Shown here: piece by piece, positions 5,435 through 5,770 of the stretch
Position numbering within the stretch: the first letter of the stretch is position 1
How the letters are laid out: every line of letters begins with the position of its first letter
From: DHVE2 group archaeon
GTDB taxonomy: Archaea; Thermoplasmatota; Thermoplasmata; Thermoplasmatales; Aciduliprofundaceae
DNA length: 5,770 nucleotides
Assembly: GCA_015520975.1 (NCBI GenBank)
Contig: WAOZ01000056.1
Coordinates: forward strand, 1 to 5,770
Direction of reading: 5' to 3'
Program-made: the position numbers and the translations under genes
The notes under the pieces: generated by a model
The model's database searches: none
What the model was told of the DNA's origin: nothing
The model's input: the letters and a program-made list of their open reading frames with translations, nothing else

Positions 5435-5770
5435 ATGGAAAAAGGAGACATAATCAAATGGGAGTTCGAAGCGTGGATAGTTGAGGACGACAAAGAGGAA
5501 CTGTTTGATACCACGAAAGAGGAGCTCGCAAAAGAGCATGGCATACACGATCCTAATCTCAATTACGGCCCTATGTACACCATACTCGGTGAAGGGCGTA
5601 TAATCAAAGGCGTTGAAGAGGAACTTTTGAAGGCAGAAATCGGAAAAGAGTACGAAATAATCGTTGAGCCGGAGAAAGCGTACGGTGCCCGCGATCCAAA
5701 ACTCGTGAAGATACTCTCATACAGAGAATTCGTGAGACAGAAAGTAGAGCCCGAGCCAGGTAAAGAGGTG
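5435..5770 (+). CDS. Long-type FKBP (SlyD-like) peptidyl-prolyl isomerase, N-terminal part
   Basis: The first 112 residues are visible and the frame is open at the right edge. The sequence follows archaeal long FKBPs: a first strand MEKGDIIKWEFEAW, the LFDTT motif at 23-27 with Asp25, YGPMYTILGEGRIIKGVEEE at 44-63, and EKAYGARDPKLVKI at 80-93 with Tyr83, which leads into the insert-in-flap region typical of SlyD and of methanogen 17-26 kDa FKBPs. Such proteins catalyse cis-trans prolyl isomerisation and chaperone unfolded proteins in the cytoplasm. The usual first-strand Tyr-Thr-Gly is Phe11-Glu12-Ala13 here. The start at 5435 is supported by the Shine-Dalgarno GAGGGA. The rest of the insert domain and the C-terminus lie outside the window, so the full length is unknown. 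Confidence 0.9.
   Translation, partial: MEKGDIIKWEFEAWIVEDDKEELFDTTKEELAKEHGIHDPNLNYGPMYTILGEGRIIKGVEEELLKAEIGKEYEIIVEPEKAYGARDPKLVKILSYREFVRQKVEPEPGKEV

Noticed and set aside
5320..5562. N-terminal extension of the Nudix frame on the minus strand
   Set aside because: It is Ser/Met-rich, runs antisense through the FKBP start and both promoters, and the Nudix domain begins just after Met at 5319.

Overview
The window reads as a stretch of archaeal, probably euryarchaeal, chromosome of moderate GC. The evidence is archaeal-style promoters (TATA-like boxes about 25 bases before leaderless starts at two genes), T-tract terminators, and proteins of archaeal type: a Pyrococcus/Thermococcus-like alanine aminotransferase, a GTP-type PEP carboxykinase and a long-type FKBP. 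A Thermoplasmatota-like lineage is possible, but the sequence alone cannot settle the taxon.

Layout, left to right. (1) Positions 1-198 hold what looks like the 5' part of an unrecognised minus-strand gene whose reading frame does not join cleanly to a start codon, then a divergent promoter. (2) 199-1392 (+) is an alanine-type PLP aminotransferase. (3) 1485-2909 (+) is a 14-helix MFS transporter of the drug-exporter (DHA2) type. (4) 3002-4867 (+) is PEP carboxykinase (GTP). (5) 4852-5319 (-) is a small Nudix hydrolase that closely resembles mammalian MTH1; its 3' end overlaps the PEP carboxykinase gene tail to tail. (6) From 5435 to the right edge (+) is the N-terminal part of a long-type FKBP prolyl isomerase, divergent from the Nudix gene. 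There is no RNA gene, CRISPR array, transposon or integrase.

Functionally this is mostly housekeeping: alanine/pyruvate transamination, oxaloacetate-PEP interconversion, nucleotide-pool sanitation and protein folding, with one exporter. Each + gene seems to have its own promoter. The MFS and PEP carboxykinase genes share a matching promoter/ribosome-site layout (the same 8-base element and the same 7-base Shine-Dalgarno at nearly the same spacing), while the aminotransferase and Nudix genes look leaderless. This layout also corrects two starts that an open reading frame alone would place too far upstream. I see no clearly new multi-gene system. The best leads are the MTH1-like Nudix enzyme with an altered base-stacking residue, the altered guanine pocket of the PEP carboxykinase, the paired promoters, and the broken-looking frame at the left edge.
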